Below the pieces are notes generated by a model, which was not told where the DNA came from, searched no databases, and saw nothing but the letters and a program-made list of their open reading frames with translations. From CAMYLY01 sp036397755 (GTDB lineage Bacteria; Gemmatimonadota; Gemmatimonadetes; Gemmatimonadales; GWC2-71-9), in contig DASWII010000020.1 in NCBI GenBank assembly GCA_036397755.1, forward strand, positions 47,135-111,134: a DNA stretch of 64,000 bases. Reading direction: 5' to 3'. Of the stretch, positions 1-9,370 are shown in pieces; position 1 is the first letter of the stretch, and each line of letters starts with the position of its first letter. The translations under genes were made by a program, and so were the position numbers.

Positions 1-3000
1 GAGCGGCGAGATCGCGCACCATCCTTCCCCAATCGACCGTGACGCCCAGTTCCCGGGTCCGCGCGTTCCCGATCGTCTCAGGTAATCGGAACGCCATAGT
101 ATCCTCCGCGTCCGGGAGCGGATCGGCTCGATTCGGGTCACGGGCGAATTGAAACCGGCTCGAGAACCTGAGTCGCGGTCTGAGCCAGCTGGCCACCACC
201 GGCTGCATGTCGAACGTTGTGGAGAACGAACTGGCGCGTTCGAACCCCACGTCGGTGCCGATGAGCGCCCCCCGCTCCTCCCGCAACAGCCGCCCCATTA
301 CCGTGGAACCGTCGTAGCGCTGCAAGTCCCGCAAGCTCGCCGCGGACACGGCCAGGCCCAACGATCGAAACGGTCGCACCCCAACCGCCGCCTCGTTGCG
401 CCACATGTGTGTCAGGCCGGCGAGCCCCAGTGTGCCCGAATCACCGGCAAGCACCACCGGGACCCTGAACGCGAATCGATCGCGTTCGTTCTTCGTCAGC
501 GTCGAGGAGAACACGATGCGGGACGGGTTCCACCGCAACCGGGCGGACCGTAGCGCGCGGCCGAACTCACTCTCGCGTATCCAGGCGGGGAATCGCTCCA
601 CCATGCGGGTCAGAAAGCCAGGCACGATCGGCACCGTCATGGGGCCTGGGACGTTCTCGTAGCTGATGCGCACCTCTCGCTCCCGCACGACCGCGGTGCT
701 CAGGGAGGCCGTGAGATCGCCACGCATGTAGCGCCCCCTGACGCTCAGCGGGTCCACCAGCGCACGGAGAAGCGCGCTGGAAGCCGCTTTGGTCCGTCGA
801 ATCGAGGCCTCGTACGTCGTCACGCGTGACTTCGGCGTGCGCAGGCCGTCAAGTCGATCCGCCGTGATGTCGGTCCGAGGGACATAGAACGGATCGCTCG
901 ACGACGCGCTGTGGCGGATACTGATCGGGAAACTAAGGTTCCAAGACTCCGGGAGCAGACGGTCGGCCCGCACCAGCGCGGTCACATGCGTTCCGACATC
1001 CGCCACGTAGGACGGTTGCTCACCCGGCGCGCGGAACCGGTCATCGCGATTGCGGTACGCCACGTTCACTTCCGCAAAATCCGAGGCGGCAACGCGCAGG
1101 TCGATCGAGCCGGCCATCCCACGGTCGTCCACGACCTCGGTGAGGCGAATGTCGTCGACCCAGAGCTCGGTCTCGTCGATGACGCCTTGATCGTTGATTC
1201 GGAGAATGCCCACCGCCACCTCGGCCACCTGCGCGAGATTCGGCGGCCGCACTCCAGGATCACGCACGTGCACCAGATACGGCCCGCTACAGGCTACGTA
1301 GGCCGTCGTGTCTCCCCCACACGCCCCCCAACCGCCGGGCGGGTCTCCCCGCAACCACGAGGCCTCGAGCGCCGCCCGCAGGTCGAGCCACCGCGCCAGA
1401 TCGATTACCGCTTCCGGTTCCCAGGTGTCGGTGCGGATCGGGACGCGGTACATGTAGAAGTTGGCCTCGTCGCGTCCCACCTTCAGATAGAACTCGAGAT
1501 CGCCCGCGTTCCAGCCAGGCCCGCGCCCGCGCGCCCACACCCGCAGCGTCCGGTACGTCAGGAAGTTCTTGTCGGCCTCGTTCGCGAACCGCACGAGGGC
1601 CTCGGCGCGCTCGCCGACGCGGAGGTCTCGTGCAACGAGACGCAGCGCCTTTTCATTGACCTGCTGGGCACCAAACTGGAACCCGGCCTCACGCCGGTCA
1701 GCTAGGTCGTTGACGCCCGGCGGCGACGTGTAGCCCAAGTCGCGGTTCTCCGTGCTCACCGTCAGCACGGAAACCTCCCCGTGCGGCTCACCTTCTCGGC
1801 CACTCAGGCCCAGGATAGGCGTCGCGGCGCGGCGGACCCACGGCGCGCCCACGAGCCTGAACCGAGCCAACGCCAGCGCCACTTCCTCCTCCGCCAGACC
1901 CTGGTCGGGCACCGCCAGCGTCATCCGCAGTGCCTGGATCTGCCGCACGTTGGGAACGCCGATCTGGAGCGTGTCCGCACGGAACGGAATCCTATACAGG
2001 CGCCACGTGATCGCCCGCCCCGCGTCGTCGAAGTGGGTGACGCCGTCCCGCACGTAGTACTGCGGATCGCCGACTCGAAACACATAGCGGAACACGCTTT
2101 CACCCGCCGCGCCGACTGCGACGTCCAGCCGGTTGTCTCCGTTCAGATCCTCCGTGTCGAGCCGGCCGTTGCGACGCGTGCACGCCGCGCGGAGGCTGCC
2201 ACGCGGTAGTGCCTCCAGTCCAAACAGGGTCTGAAGATCGCACAGCGGTAGCCCGTTCACATACGCGCCGGTGGACAAGTCGAGAATGGAATCGGCGACA
2301 TCGCCGTGAATGCCGCGGTCGTCCACCACGGCATTGAAGACGTTGGTCAACGAGTCGCGCTCGGAATCCAGGCGACCCAATCCCTGCGTGCGTCGGCCCT
2401 CGAACACCGTGTCCGTTCCGACGATGCCGAACCGCTCCGGAACACTGGCCGCCACGTCCTCCATCACGGTACCGAAATCGAGCAGGACGACCGCGGCGTT
2501 GCGTCGTGCAGACCCGGCTCCATCTTCCAGCACCCAGAACTCGATCGACTCCACCCGCGAAAGGTCCACCCCCACCCCCGATCCCCCACCCAACGTCTGG
2601 GTGAGGCTGCGCCACCGGGGACCCGCGGTATGGGGCAACCGCCAACGCGGCCTGCCTGTTTGCGGGTGGGGTGCACCGCCGACCGTGTCCGGCTTCAGAG
2701 TCAACCACAGCACCGGCTCGACGCCGATCCCCGCCCCGGCCAGCACGATCGTCGAGTCGATCTGGCGCGGCGTGAACTCCAGCACCCCCGCTCTCGTGCT
2801 CACGGCGTTCTGCCAGACGAGCGGGACCGCATCGGCCGGGTCGAATCCGCCGGCGAGCGAGAGATAGGCGGGGCTGAGTCCCCTCGCCTCGGTGGGGGCA
2901 CTCCCGAGCTGAAACTCCCGCTCGCGCAGGTTCACCGTGAGCGTCGCTTGCCCCTCGAAATCCTCCACGTACGCGATACCAAGTGGATTCGGATTGGGCT

Positions 3001-5116
3001 GGGACATGGCCAGCTCACCACTCAACGCGACGAAGGAAGGCGCGGTCGCGCGTAAGAACGGCAGCGCATCCATGACCTGGCTGACACCGTCGATCTGCGT
3101 TGCCCACTCCGCCCGGAGTGCTCCGACGAAGCCGGACTTGGGCTCGAGACCTAAGAAGGGTCGGGTGAAGCTCGTCCGATCGTTCTGCAACAGCCCCAAC
3201 GCCTGGATCCGTGCGGTGGATCCGAGCTGATACGTCCCCGTGAAGCCCAACACGTTCTTGCGTGCCGGATCGAAGAGCTGATTCTCCTGGAATTGCGCGC
3301 GCACCGTCGTCGGACCGCTGAACAGCGACGGTGGGTCCAGGAAGCGCACCTGCCCGAGCGAGTAGTCGATCTCGTAGTCGCGGCCGCGCACGAGTTCCCG
3401 CTCGCCGACGAACAGTCGTTCGCTGCCTTCCCGCACCTGGAGGGCGCCCAGGGTAACCGCGGATCGATCGCCAGTGCCTGACGCCTCGTAGTTGAGGCTC
3501 AGCGTGAATCGCGTCGGCGGCCCCTGGGTGGCAAGGAGGTACGTCGGTGTGCGATACAACGAATCGTTGCGTTCTCCGGCCAGCAGCCGGCCGGCATCTC
3601 CGAACGGCTGCAAGTGCGGAAACACGACGAAGTGGTCGCGCAGCGGCGCCCCGGCCCCAGGGTCTCGCTCGCGCGGAAAGATCTTGTTGTACACGTCGAG
3701 CGCCGAGGGATCTGACGGCACTGCCAAGCCAAGCCGTTCGAGATAGGTGCCCTGACCATCCAGCGGCCGCTCCGATTCGTTAACCAGGATCACGAGGTCG
3801 ACGGACGATCGAACCACGTCTGCTCCGCCCACCCGATAGACGTTCCGCAACTCATGGCGAAAGGTCGGCACGTCGGTGCCGCGTTGAGGTTCGTGAATCA
3901 GGAACAGAGTGTCCGTGCCCGACGCGTTGATGGACGGAAGCGTGCCGACGGTATCGCCCAGCGCCGTGACGTAGGACACCGCGAGGAAGTCCTGCGAGCC
4001 CAGTCGCGTCACGAGCGCGAACCACAGCCCCGAGGAATCGAGGTAGTAGTCGCGACCCTCTACCAGCAGCTCCCACGGAAACGGCCCTACCCGCTGGGGC
4101 CCGTCATCGCGCACCGCGACCGCCTCAATCCCCCCGAGATTGAAGTTCTCTTGCCCCGAGCCGCCTTGGGCACGCAAGCGGTACACACGGAGCGCCACCG
4201 GCTGGAGTTCCGGTGGAATCGGCACCGTTTCCAGCGCGAGAAGGTCGAGGGCCGGATATCCTGGCAGCCGCGCCGGATCGACCACCGCGAAGAACCGTGC
4301 GGTCTCGTAGTCCAGATCGCGAACCTCGACGTGAACGGGCTGCGTGGTGATCTCGCCGACCGTGAACACGCGTGTGCGCAGCGTCGAGCCGCGTTGCTGA
4401 GCGGCGACCACACCGAGTTCCAGCGCACCGATTTGCGCCTGTGCTTGGACGCCGAAGGCGTTGTTGGGCAACAGCGCGGCATCGACATAGCGAGATTCCG
4501 GAGCGCGGAACGTGACATTCCCGACCTCGACACGCTGCAGGAATTCGCCAGACTTCCCTTCGTACCATGCACCGATGTCGTTGTTGACGCCGAACTCCCG
4601 CTGGCTGTCGAAATCCACGTTCACGTGGAACCGATCCGAAACCACCCCGCCCGCGCGAACGCGGAATTGCTGATCGAAAGCCGGGGTGGGAAATCCCACG
4701 ACGCATCCAGAGGCAGGATCCGCCACCACGACTTCGTCGCAGCGCGCGTTACGCAACTGATCGACGCGCATCTCGAGATGCGCATTCACCTCGAGGCCGA
4801 TCTCCGTGAGGGGCTCCTGGCGATCCGGCGACAGCCGCGACGATCGGTGATGCGGGGCCGTGGCCGCACGGCGTCGCGCATCGCGCTCGGCTGCCACCAC
4901 CGCCCGCACATCCGTCTCCCAGTCCGCGGCGATCTCTCCGCCATCGGACCGCCACGGCCGGCTCGGCCTCCGAGCGAGCCGAGGGAGCGTCAACTCGGCG
5001 GACGGAAACGTGCGAAGGGACACGCGGGGAGCGACTAAGTCTCGCGCCGCGGCAACGCCTGGCACCACAACCAGCACCAGCAGCGCGGCGGTCGCGGATC
5101 GGTGGCTCAACGGCAC
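1..5116 (-). CDS. sprA: SprA-family outer-membrane translocon protein, N-terminal 1705 residues (3' end outside window)
   Basis: The minus-strand frame starting at GTG 5116 has no stop down to the left edge, so at least 1705 residues are present and the C-terminus is missing. The start follows a GAGGGAG ribosome site and encodes a signal peptide (hydrophobic residues about 9-22, ending near Ala-Ala-Ala). Around residue 715 it has the SprA-type segment PLGIAYVEDFEG, preceded by a region about a projected inner domain (LPFLRATAPS). Around residue 1060-1090 come RIPFRADTLQIG and a stretch like SprA 'IRFIRMFL', and near residue 1300 WVDDIRLTEV. These match the Bacteroidota protein SprA/Sov, the giant (about 2400 residue) outer-membrane channel of the type IX secretion system. 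Other T9SS genes are not in the window, so a secretion role is inferred. Family call is firm; exact function outside Bacteroidota is not. Confidence 0.85.
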   Translation of the reverse strand, partial: MPLSHRSATAALLVLVVVPGVAAARDLVAPRVSLRTFPSAELTLPRLARRPSRPWRSDGGEIAADWETDVRAVVAAERDARRRAATAPHHRSSRLSPDRQEPLTEIGLEVNAHLEMRVDQLRNARCDEVVVADPASGCVVGFPTPAFDQQFRVRAGGVVSDRFHVNVDFDSQREFGVNNDIGAWYEGKSGEFLQRVEVGNVTFRAPESRYVDAALLPNNAFGVQAQAQIGALELGVVAAQQRGSTLRTRVFTVGEITTQPVHVEVRDLDYETARFFAVVDPARLPGYPALDLLALETVPIPPELQPVALRVYRLRAQGGSGQENFNLGGIEAVAVRDDGPQRVGPFPWELLVEGRDYYLDSSGLWFALVTRLGSQDFLAVSYVTALGDTVGTLPSINASGTDTLFLIHEPQRGTDVPTFRHELRNVYRVGGADVVRSSVDLVILVNESERPLDGQGTYLERLGLAVPSDPSALDVYNKIFPRERDPGAGAPLRDHFVVFPHLQPFGDAGRLLAGERNDSLYRTPTYLLATQGPPTRFTLSLNYEASGTGDRSAVTLGALQVREGSERLFVGERELVRGRDYEIDYSLGQVRFLDPPSLFSGPTTVRAQFQENQLFDPARKNVLGFTGTYQLGSTARIQALGLLQNDRTSFTRPFLGLEPKSGFVGALRAEWATQIDGVSQVMDALPFLRATAPSFVALSGELAMSQPNPNPLGIAYVEDFEGQATLTVNLREREFQLGSAPTEARGLSPAYLSLAGGFDPADAVPLVWQNAVSTRAGVLEFTPRQIDSTIVLAGAGIGVEPVLWLTLKPDTVGGAPHPQTGRPRWRLPHTAGPRWRSLTQTLGGGSGVGVDLSRVESIEFWVLEDGAGSARRNAAVVLLDFGTVMEDVAASVPERFGIVGTDTVFEGRRTQGLGRLDSERDSLTNVFNAVVDDRGIHGDVADSILDLSTGAYVNGLPLCDLQTLFGLEALPRGSLRAACTRRNGRLDTEDLNGDNRLDVAVGAAGESVFRYVFRVGDPQYYVRDGVTHFDDAGRAITWRLYRIPFRADTLQIGVPNVRQIQALRMTLAVPDQGLAEEEVALALARFRLVGAPWVRRAATPILGLSGREGEPHGEVSVLTVSTENRDLGYTSPPGVNDLADRREAGFQFGAQQVNEKALRLVARDLRVGERAEALVRFANEADKNFLTYRTLRVWARGRGPGWNAGDLEFYLKVGRDEANFYMYRVPIRTDTWEPEAVIDLARWLDLRAALEASWLRGDPPGGWGACGGDTTAYVACSGPYLVHVRDPGVRPPNLAQVAEVAVGILRINDQGVIDETELWVDDIRLTEVVDDRGMAGSIDLRVAASDFAEVNVAYRNRDDRFRAPGEQPSYVADVGTHVTALVRADRLLPESWNLSFPISIRHSASSSDPFYVPRTDITADRLDGLRTPKSRVTTYEASIRRTKAASSALLRALVDPLSVRGRYMRGDLTASLSTAVVREREVRISYENVPGPMTVPIVPGFLTRMVERFPAWIRESEFGRALRSARLRWNPSRIVFSSTLTKNERDRFAFRVPVVLAGDSGTLGLAGLTHMWRNEAAVGVRPFRSLGLAVSAASLRDLQRYDGSTVMGRLLREERGALIGTDVGFERASSFSTTFDMQPVVASWLRPRLRFSSRFQFARDPNRADPLPDAEDTMAFRLPETIGNARTRELGVTVDWGRMVRDLAA

Positions 5117-5139
5117 CTCGCTCCCTCTCTCGGGTATGC

Positions 5140-5168
5140 TTGTAACAGACGCCGGACGGCCATATAAT
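5140..5168 (+). promoter_or_regulatory. sigma-70-type promoter of lptFG
   Basis: TTGTAA (5140-5145), a 17-base spacer and a perfect TATAAT (5163-5168) lie in the divergent gap between sprA and lptF. Transcription would begin near 5175. An upstream in-frame ATG at 5167 sits inside the -10 box, which argues for the lptF start at 5212. Confidence 0.6.
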
Positions 5169-5211
5169 GGCCATCCCCAACATCGCGATCACGCGTCGGA
5201 TTCACGCTGCC

Positions 5212-6681
5212 ATGTCGATCCTCACTCGCTACATGCTTCGGCTGCACGCCGTACCCTTCGTCTTCGCTTTCATCGCGCTGACGGGGTTCATGTTGCTGCA
5301 CCAGGTCGCGCGTCGCATCGAGTTTCTGCTTGGCAAAGGGCTCCCGTGGACCGTTATCGCCGAGTTCTTCGCCCTCACGTTGCCCTACCTGATCGCCATG
5401 ACCCTGTCGATGTCGGTGCTCGTGGCCGTGTTGTACGCCTTCAGTCGTATGATGGACGATCAGGAAATCACGGCGCTTCGTGCGGGCGGCATATCACTGG
5501 GTCAGCTCATCCGCCCTCTCCTCCTGGCCGCGACCGGCGTGGCCATCGTGGCGTTCCTCTTCAGTGATCAAGTCCTGCCCCGAACGAACCATCGCCTGCG
5601 CACCCTGATGACGGACATCTATCGCGCCAAGCCGACGTTCTCGCTCAAAGAGCACGTCGTCAACGAGGTGCAGCGTGGCCGGTACTTCCTCCGCGCGGCA
5701 CAGATCGACCCGGGATCCTATTGGCTGCACGATGTGGCCTTGTACGACCTCCACGAGCCCGATCGATCCCGCGTGATTTACGCGGACAGCGGGCGCATCG
5801 AGTTCGCGCCCAACCAGGAAGACATGCAGCTCACGCTGTTCGACGGCACCATACACGAGTCCAGCCAAGACGACCCCGGCACTTTTCAGGACATCGAGTA
5901 TGCGCGTCAAGTCTTGATGATGCGAGGGATCGGGAGCGAGTTCGTGCGGCGCGAGGACGACAACTACCGGGGCGACCGCGAGATGGGCACCTGCGGTCTG
6001 CGTGACGTCGTGCGCCAAGCCCAGCGCGACCGCCGAGTGGCGAGCATCACCGCCGTGGCCATCCGACGCAACACGTTACGGAGCCTGGTGGGGTTGCCCG
6101 AGCTGCCCGCGGACACCGCGCTCGGAGACCCCGCCCCCGGGGCCTATTGCCAGGCCATGGAGTGGATCGGCAGCTTCGTGCGCCCCGCGGAACTCCAGGC
6201 TCAAGAGGCCGGGGCAGTACGCCGGGCCCCCACGCGACCGTCCCAATCCAGCGCTTCCGTCACGCTCGATGCGCGACCGGGGCCGACCAACCGATCCGGT
6301 GAGACCCGCGTTCTCCTGGACCGGGCGCACTCGGCACGGATTCGGGGTGCCGTGTACGCCGTCGAGCTTCACAAGAAATGGTCGATCGCGGTGGCCTGTA
6401 TCATCTTCGTCATCGTCGGAGTGCCGATCGCCATGCGCTTCCCCCGGGGAGGGGTTGGGCTCGTCGTCGCCGCGAGTATGGTCGTGTTCGCGATCTACTA
6501 CATGGGTCTGATCGCGGGGGAATCACTTGCCAACAAGCTCATCGTGAGCCCGCCCGCGGCGATGTGGGCGTCGAACGCCCTGATGGCGGCGCTCGGCCTC
6601 ATCGGCCTGTGGCGCATTCGGCGGAGCGGCACGCTCCCACGCAGGGCGTTGCCGCGCGGCGGCGGAGAGGCAGTTTCATGA
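5212..6681 (+). CDS. lptF: LPS export ABC transporter permease LptF (YjgP/YjgQ family)
   Basis: This inner-membrane permease would work with LptG and the LptB ATPase to extract lipopolysaccharide from the membrane and pass it to the periplasmic bridge. The 489-residue protein has three N-terminal membrane segments (about 15-32, 45-75, 95-115), a periplasmic domain and three C-terminal segments (about 389-407, 411-434, 455-468), the LptF/G arrangement. It is about 120 residues longer than E. coli LptF because of a low-complexity extension of the periplasmic part around residues 280-380. ATG 5212 was preferred to ATG 5167 because the latter overlaps the -10 box and the protein then begins MSILTRYMLR, typical of the family. 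No clear ribosome site is seen. Its stop overlaps the lptG start (ATGA). Confidence 0.9.
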   Translation: MSILTRYMLRLHAVPFVFAFIALTGFMLLHQVARRIEFLLGKGLPWTVIAEFFALTLPYLIAMTLSMSVLVAVLYAFSRMMDDQEITALRAGGISLGQLIRPLLLAATGVAIVAFLFSDQVLPRTNHRLRTLMTDIYRAKPTFSLKEHVVNEVQRGRYFLRAAQIDPGSYWLHDVALYDLHEPDRSRVIYADSGRIEFAPNQEDMQLTLFDGTIHESSQDDPGTFQDIEYARQVLMMRGIGSEFVRREDDNYRGDREMGTCGLRDVVRQAQRDRRVASITAVAIRRNTLRSLVGLPELPADTALGDPAPGAYCQAMEWIGSFVRPAELQAQEAGAVRRAPTRPSQSSASVTLDARPGPTNRSGETRVLLDRAHSARIRGAVYAVELHKKWSIAVACIIFVIVGVPIAMRFPRGGVGLVVAASMVVFAIYYMGLIAGESLANKLIVSPPAAMWASNALMAALGLIGLWRIRRSGTLPRRALPRGGGEAVS

Positions 6682-7763
6682 AGCGGTGGGTACTGGATCG
6701 CTATCTCCTCCGGGAGTGGTCCAAGATCTTCTTGTTCACCGCGTTGGGATTCCCGCTCATCGTCATTCTGTTCCAACTCACCGACAACCTGGCATCGCAC
6801 CTGGCACGTGGGTTGACCCCCGCCACGATCGCATCAGCCTATTTCTTCGATCTGCCGAACAACGTGTTTCAGGTGTTGCCGGCCGCAGTGCTGTTTGCCA
6901 CCGTCTTCAGCATCGCCGCCATGGCGCGGCATTCGGAAATCGTGGCTTCGACCGCGGCCGGCCGCAGTTTCCGGCGAACGATGGCCCCGCTGCTGCTGGT
7001 CGCGGCGGTCGCGGCGGCGGCTGGACTCGTGATCGGCGAACTCGCCCCCAATGCGTCACGCCGTAAGCTCGAGATGCTGGGCGAGATTCGCCGGTCGAAC
7101 GAGTCCAGCCGCCACAACTTTGTCTACCGCGCCGAAGAGGGTTGGAGCTACGGCGTGCGTAGTCTGAACATCCCAGAGCGCCTCGCCACCAACCTCGTGA
7201 TGGAGCGCGAGGGATCCAGCACGGAGTATCCGACCCTGGCGATCCAGGCACGACGGGCGTCATATGACGACAGCGCGGGGCGATGGACACTGGTCGATGG
7301 ACGCATGCGAATTCTCGGCGGCACGGCGTCGGAGATCCAGACATTCGGATTCGACTCCATGCGCGTGCGCCAGTTCACCGAGACGCCCGAAGATCTGCTG
7401 GTGGAGGAAAAACGTCCGGAAGAGATGCGGTACACCGAGCTCGGACGATATATCGCCGCTCTCGAACGCTCCGGTGGAGACGGGCGCAAGTTGCGCGTCG
7501 GGCAGGCCCTCAAGATCGCGGTGCCGTTCACGTGCATCATCATCGCCCTTTTCGGGGGCCCGATGGTCATGACCACTCCTCGTGCCAGTGGAGCGGCGGG
7601 CATCGCGATCAGTCTGGGTACGACCATCGTGTTTCTCACCTTGGTGCAACTCTCACGCGCGCTCGGCACCAGCGGACTCATGAACCCGACGGTGGCGGCG
7701 TGGATTCCCAATGCGGTGTTCGGCGTCGTCGGACTCGCGTTGTACGCGCGGGTGCGCACCTGA
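6678..7763 (+). CDS. lptG: LPS export ABC transporter permease LptG
   Basis: Second YjgP/YjgQ-family permease, 361 residues, the usual length for LptG. It begins MKRWVLDRYLLREW, the standard amphipathic start, followed by membrane segments near residues 17-35, 55-75 and 100-118, a periplasmic beta-rich domain, and three C-terminal membrane segments (about 277-295, 305-325, 335-355). The start ATG 6678 overlaps the lptF stop by four bases and has GGAGAGG just upstream, so the two are translationally coupled and probably form the LptFG heterodimer. LptB, LptC and LptA are not in the window. Confidence 0.92.
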   Translation: MKRWVLDRYLLREWSKIFLFTALGFPLIVILFQLTDNLASHLARGLTPATIASAYFFDLPNNVFQVLPAAVLFATVFSIAAMARHSEIVASTAAGRSFRRTMAPLLLVAAVAAAAGLVIGELAPNASRRKLEMLGEIRRSNESSRHNFVYRAEEGWSYGVRSLNIPERLATNLVMEREGSSTEYPTLAIQARRASYDDSAGRWTLVDGRMRILGGTASEIQTFGFDSMRVRQFTETPEDLLVEEKRPEEMRYTELGRYIAALERSGGDGRKLRVGQALKIAVPFTCIIIALFGGPMVMTTPRASGAAGIAISLGTTIVFLTLVQLSRALGTSGLMNPTVAAWIPNAVFGVVGLALYARVRT

Positions 7764-7886
7764 CGCTTCGGCCCCGCCGGACGGGCCTTGGACGTTCCCC
7801 CTCGATGGCACCTGGCGACCGCCGACGCTACCTTGCACGCGGGTCGCCCTACGCCGTCATCCCGTTCCCCAACCTCCGAGACAGCA

Positions 7887-9341
7887 ATGCAGTCGTACGG
7901 ATTGTGGTCGATCGTGCCCCCAATCGTGGCCATCGCGCTGGCCATCCGCACCAAGCAGGTCTTCCTTTCGCTTGGCTTGTTTGTGTGGCTCGGCTGGACG
8001 ATCATGAGCGACTTCAATCCCGTGACCGGACTGATCGCGTCCGTGGACACGTTCTTGACGTCCGTCACCGACGCCGACAACGCGCGAACCCTCCTCTTTA
8101 GCGTGCTGATCGGAGCCATGATCACGTTTACCCAGGCGTCGGGGGGGATGGGGGGCTTCGTGCGTTTCGTCGAGCGCCGTGGTATCACCGATTCTCGCCG
8201 CTCGGTGGGGCTCGTGACGGTCCTCGTGAGCATGGGGGTGTTCCTCGAGTCCAACTTCGGCCTCCTGGTCTCGGGTGCGGTGGCGCGTCCGCTGTTCGAC
8301 AAGTGCCGGATCTCCCGCGAGAAGCTCAGCTACGTCATTGACGCCACCTGCTCACCCAAGTGCATCCTCATCCCGCTCAATGCGTGGGGAGCGTACGTCA
8401 TCAGCCTGCTCATCGCGCAGGGTGTCGAAAACCCCGTGCCGATGCTAATCGCCGCCCTGCCGCTCAACTTCTACGCGATCTTCGCCATCGTGCTGGTGCT
8501 TGTCGTGGTTCTCGCCGGCTGGGACATCGGGCCCATGCGAGCGGCGGAACGACGTGTGCGGGAGGAGGGCAAGCTGCTCCGCGACGGTGCCAAGCCGATG
8601 GTGGCGACGGAAGTGGCCATGGCGGTGGCGAAGGAGGGCGTCCCGCTGCGGGCTGTCAACATGATCGTCCCGATCGCGACGATGGTCGCGATGGTCCCGG
8701 TGGTGTTGTGGATCACGGGTTCGGCGGCAATGGCGGCGAACGGCGAGACCGGGAGCATCCTCGGCGCGATCGTGAGCGGGAGCGGATCGAAGGCGGTGCT
8801 GTGGGGGGTGATCATCGGCCTGCTGGTTGCCGCCGTCGGCTACCGGCTGCAGGGCATCATGACGATCGGCGAGGCCAGCGAGCAGCTCATTCGCGGCATT
8901 CAGGGTCTTGTGCCCCTCGTGATCGTCCTGTCACTCGCGTTCGCGATCGGCGCCACGACGCGCGCGCTCGGCACCGGGGTGTACGTCGCACAGGCCGCCC
9001 AGGCAACGCTGCACGTTGGCCTGATTCCCGCCTTGGTCTTTCTGCTGGCTTGCTTCATCGCGTTCAGCACTGGTACGTCCTGGGGAACGTTCGCCATCAT
9101 GATCCCCATCGTGATTCCGATGGTCGACTTACTGGGCCTCCACGCGCCGTTGATGCTCGGTGCAGCATTGGGCGGCGGGATCTTCGGCGATCATTGCTCG
9201 CCGATCTCCGACAGCACGATCGTTGCGTCGATGGCCTCGGCCACGGACCACATCGATCACGTAAGGACCCAGCTTCCGTACGCCCTGGTGGCTGCATTCG
9301 GCGCGCTGATCCTGTTCCTGGTGTTCGGATTCGCCCTCTAA
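7887..9341 (+). CDS. NhaC-family Na+/H+ antiporter-like membrane transporter
   Basis: A 484-residue polytopic membrane protein with about 11-12 hydrophobic segments. Near residues 433-444 it has GDHCSPISDST, the signature of the NhaC family (ion transporter superfamily), and earlier an SNFGLLVSG segment and a CSPKC-containing loop. Family members exchange sodium for protons or organic acids across the inner membrane; the substrate cannot be read here. ATG 7887 was chosen over an upstream in-frame ATG at 7788 because the upstream stretch (residues rich in Pro, Thr, Arg) does not look like protein and the family starts with a membrane helix close to the N-terminus. The gene is alone, converging on the M24 peptidase gene. 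Confidence 0.85.
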   Translation: MQSYGLWSIVPPIVAIALAIRTKQVFLSLGLFVWLGWTIMSDFNPVTGLIASVDTFLTSVTDADNARTLLFSVLIGAMITFTQASGGMGGFVRFVERRGITDSRRSVGLVTVLVSMGVFLESNFGLLVSGAVARPLFDKCRISREKLSYVIDATCSPKCILIPLNAWGAYVISLLIAQGVENPVPMLIAALPLNFYAIFAIVLVLVVVLAGWDIGPMRAAERRVREEGKLLRDGAKPMVATEVAMAVAKEGVPLRAVNMIVPIATMVAMVPVVLWITGSAAMAANGETGSILGAIVSGSGSKAVLWGVIIGLLVAAVGYRLQGIMTIGEASEQLIRGIQGLVPLVIVLSLAFAIGATTRALGTGVYVAQAAQATLHVGLIPALVFLLACFIAFSTGTSWGTFAIMIPIVIPMVDLLGLHAPLMLGAALGGGIFGDHCSPISDSTIVASMASATDHIDHVRTQLPYALVAAFGALILFLVFGFAL

Positions 9342-9370
9342 GGGTCCCGCGGAGGCCCCAGACCCGCTGA

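Noticed and set aside
3854..5038. Long plus-strand open frame (394 codons) opposite sprA, and others near 911-1705 and 2306-3055
   Set aside because: They run antisense in codon register to the continuous sprA frame, have no ribosome site and no recognisable protein; high GC explains them.
7148..8302. 384-codon minus-strand open frame over lptG and the NhaC gene
   Set aside because: Antisense shadow across two clear genes with a Ser/Arg-rich composition.
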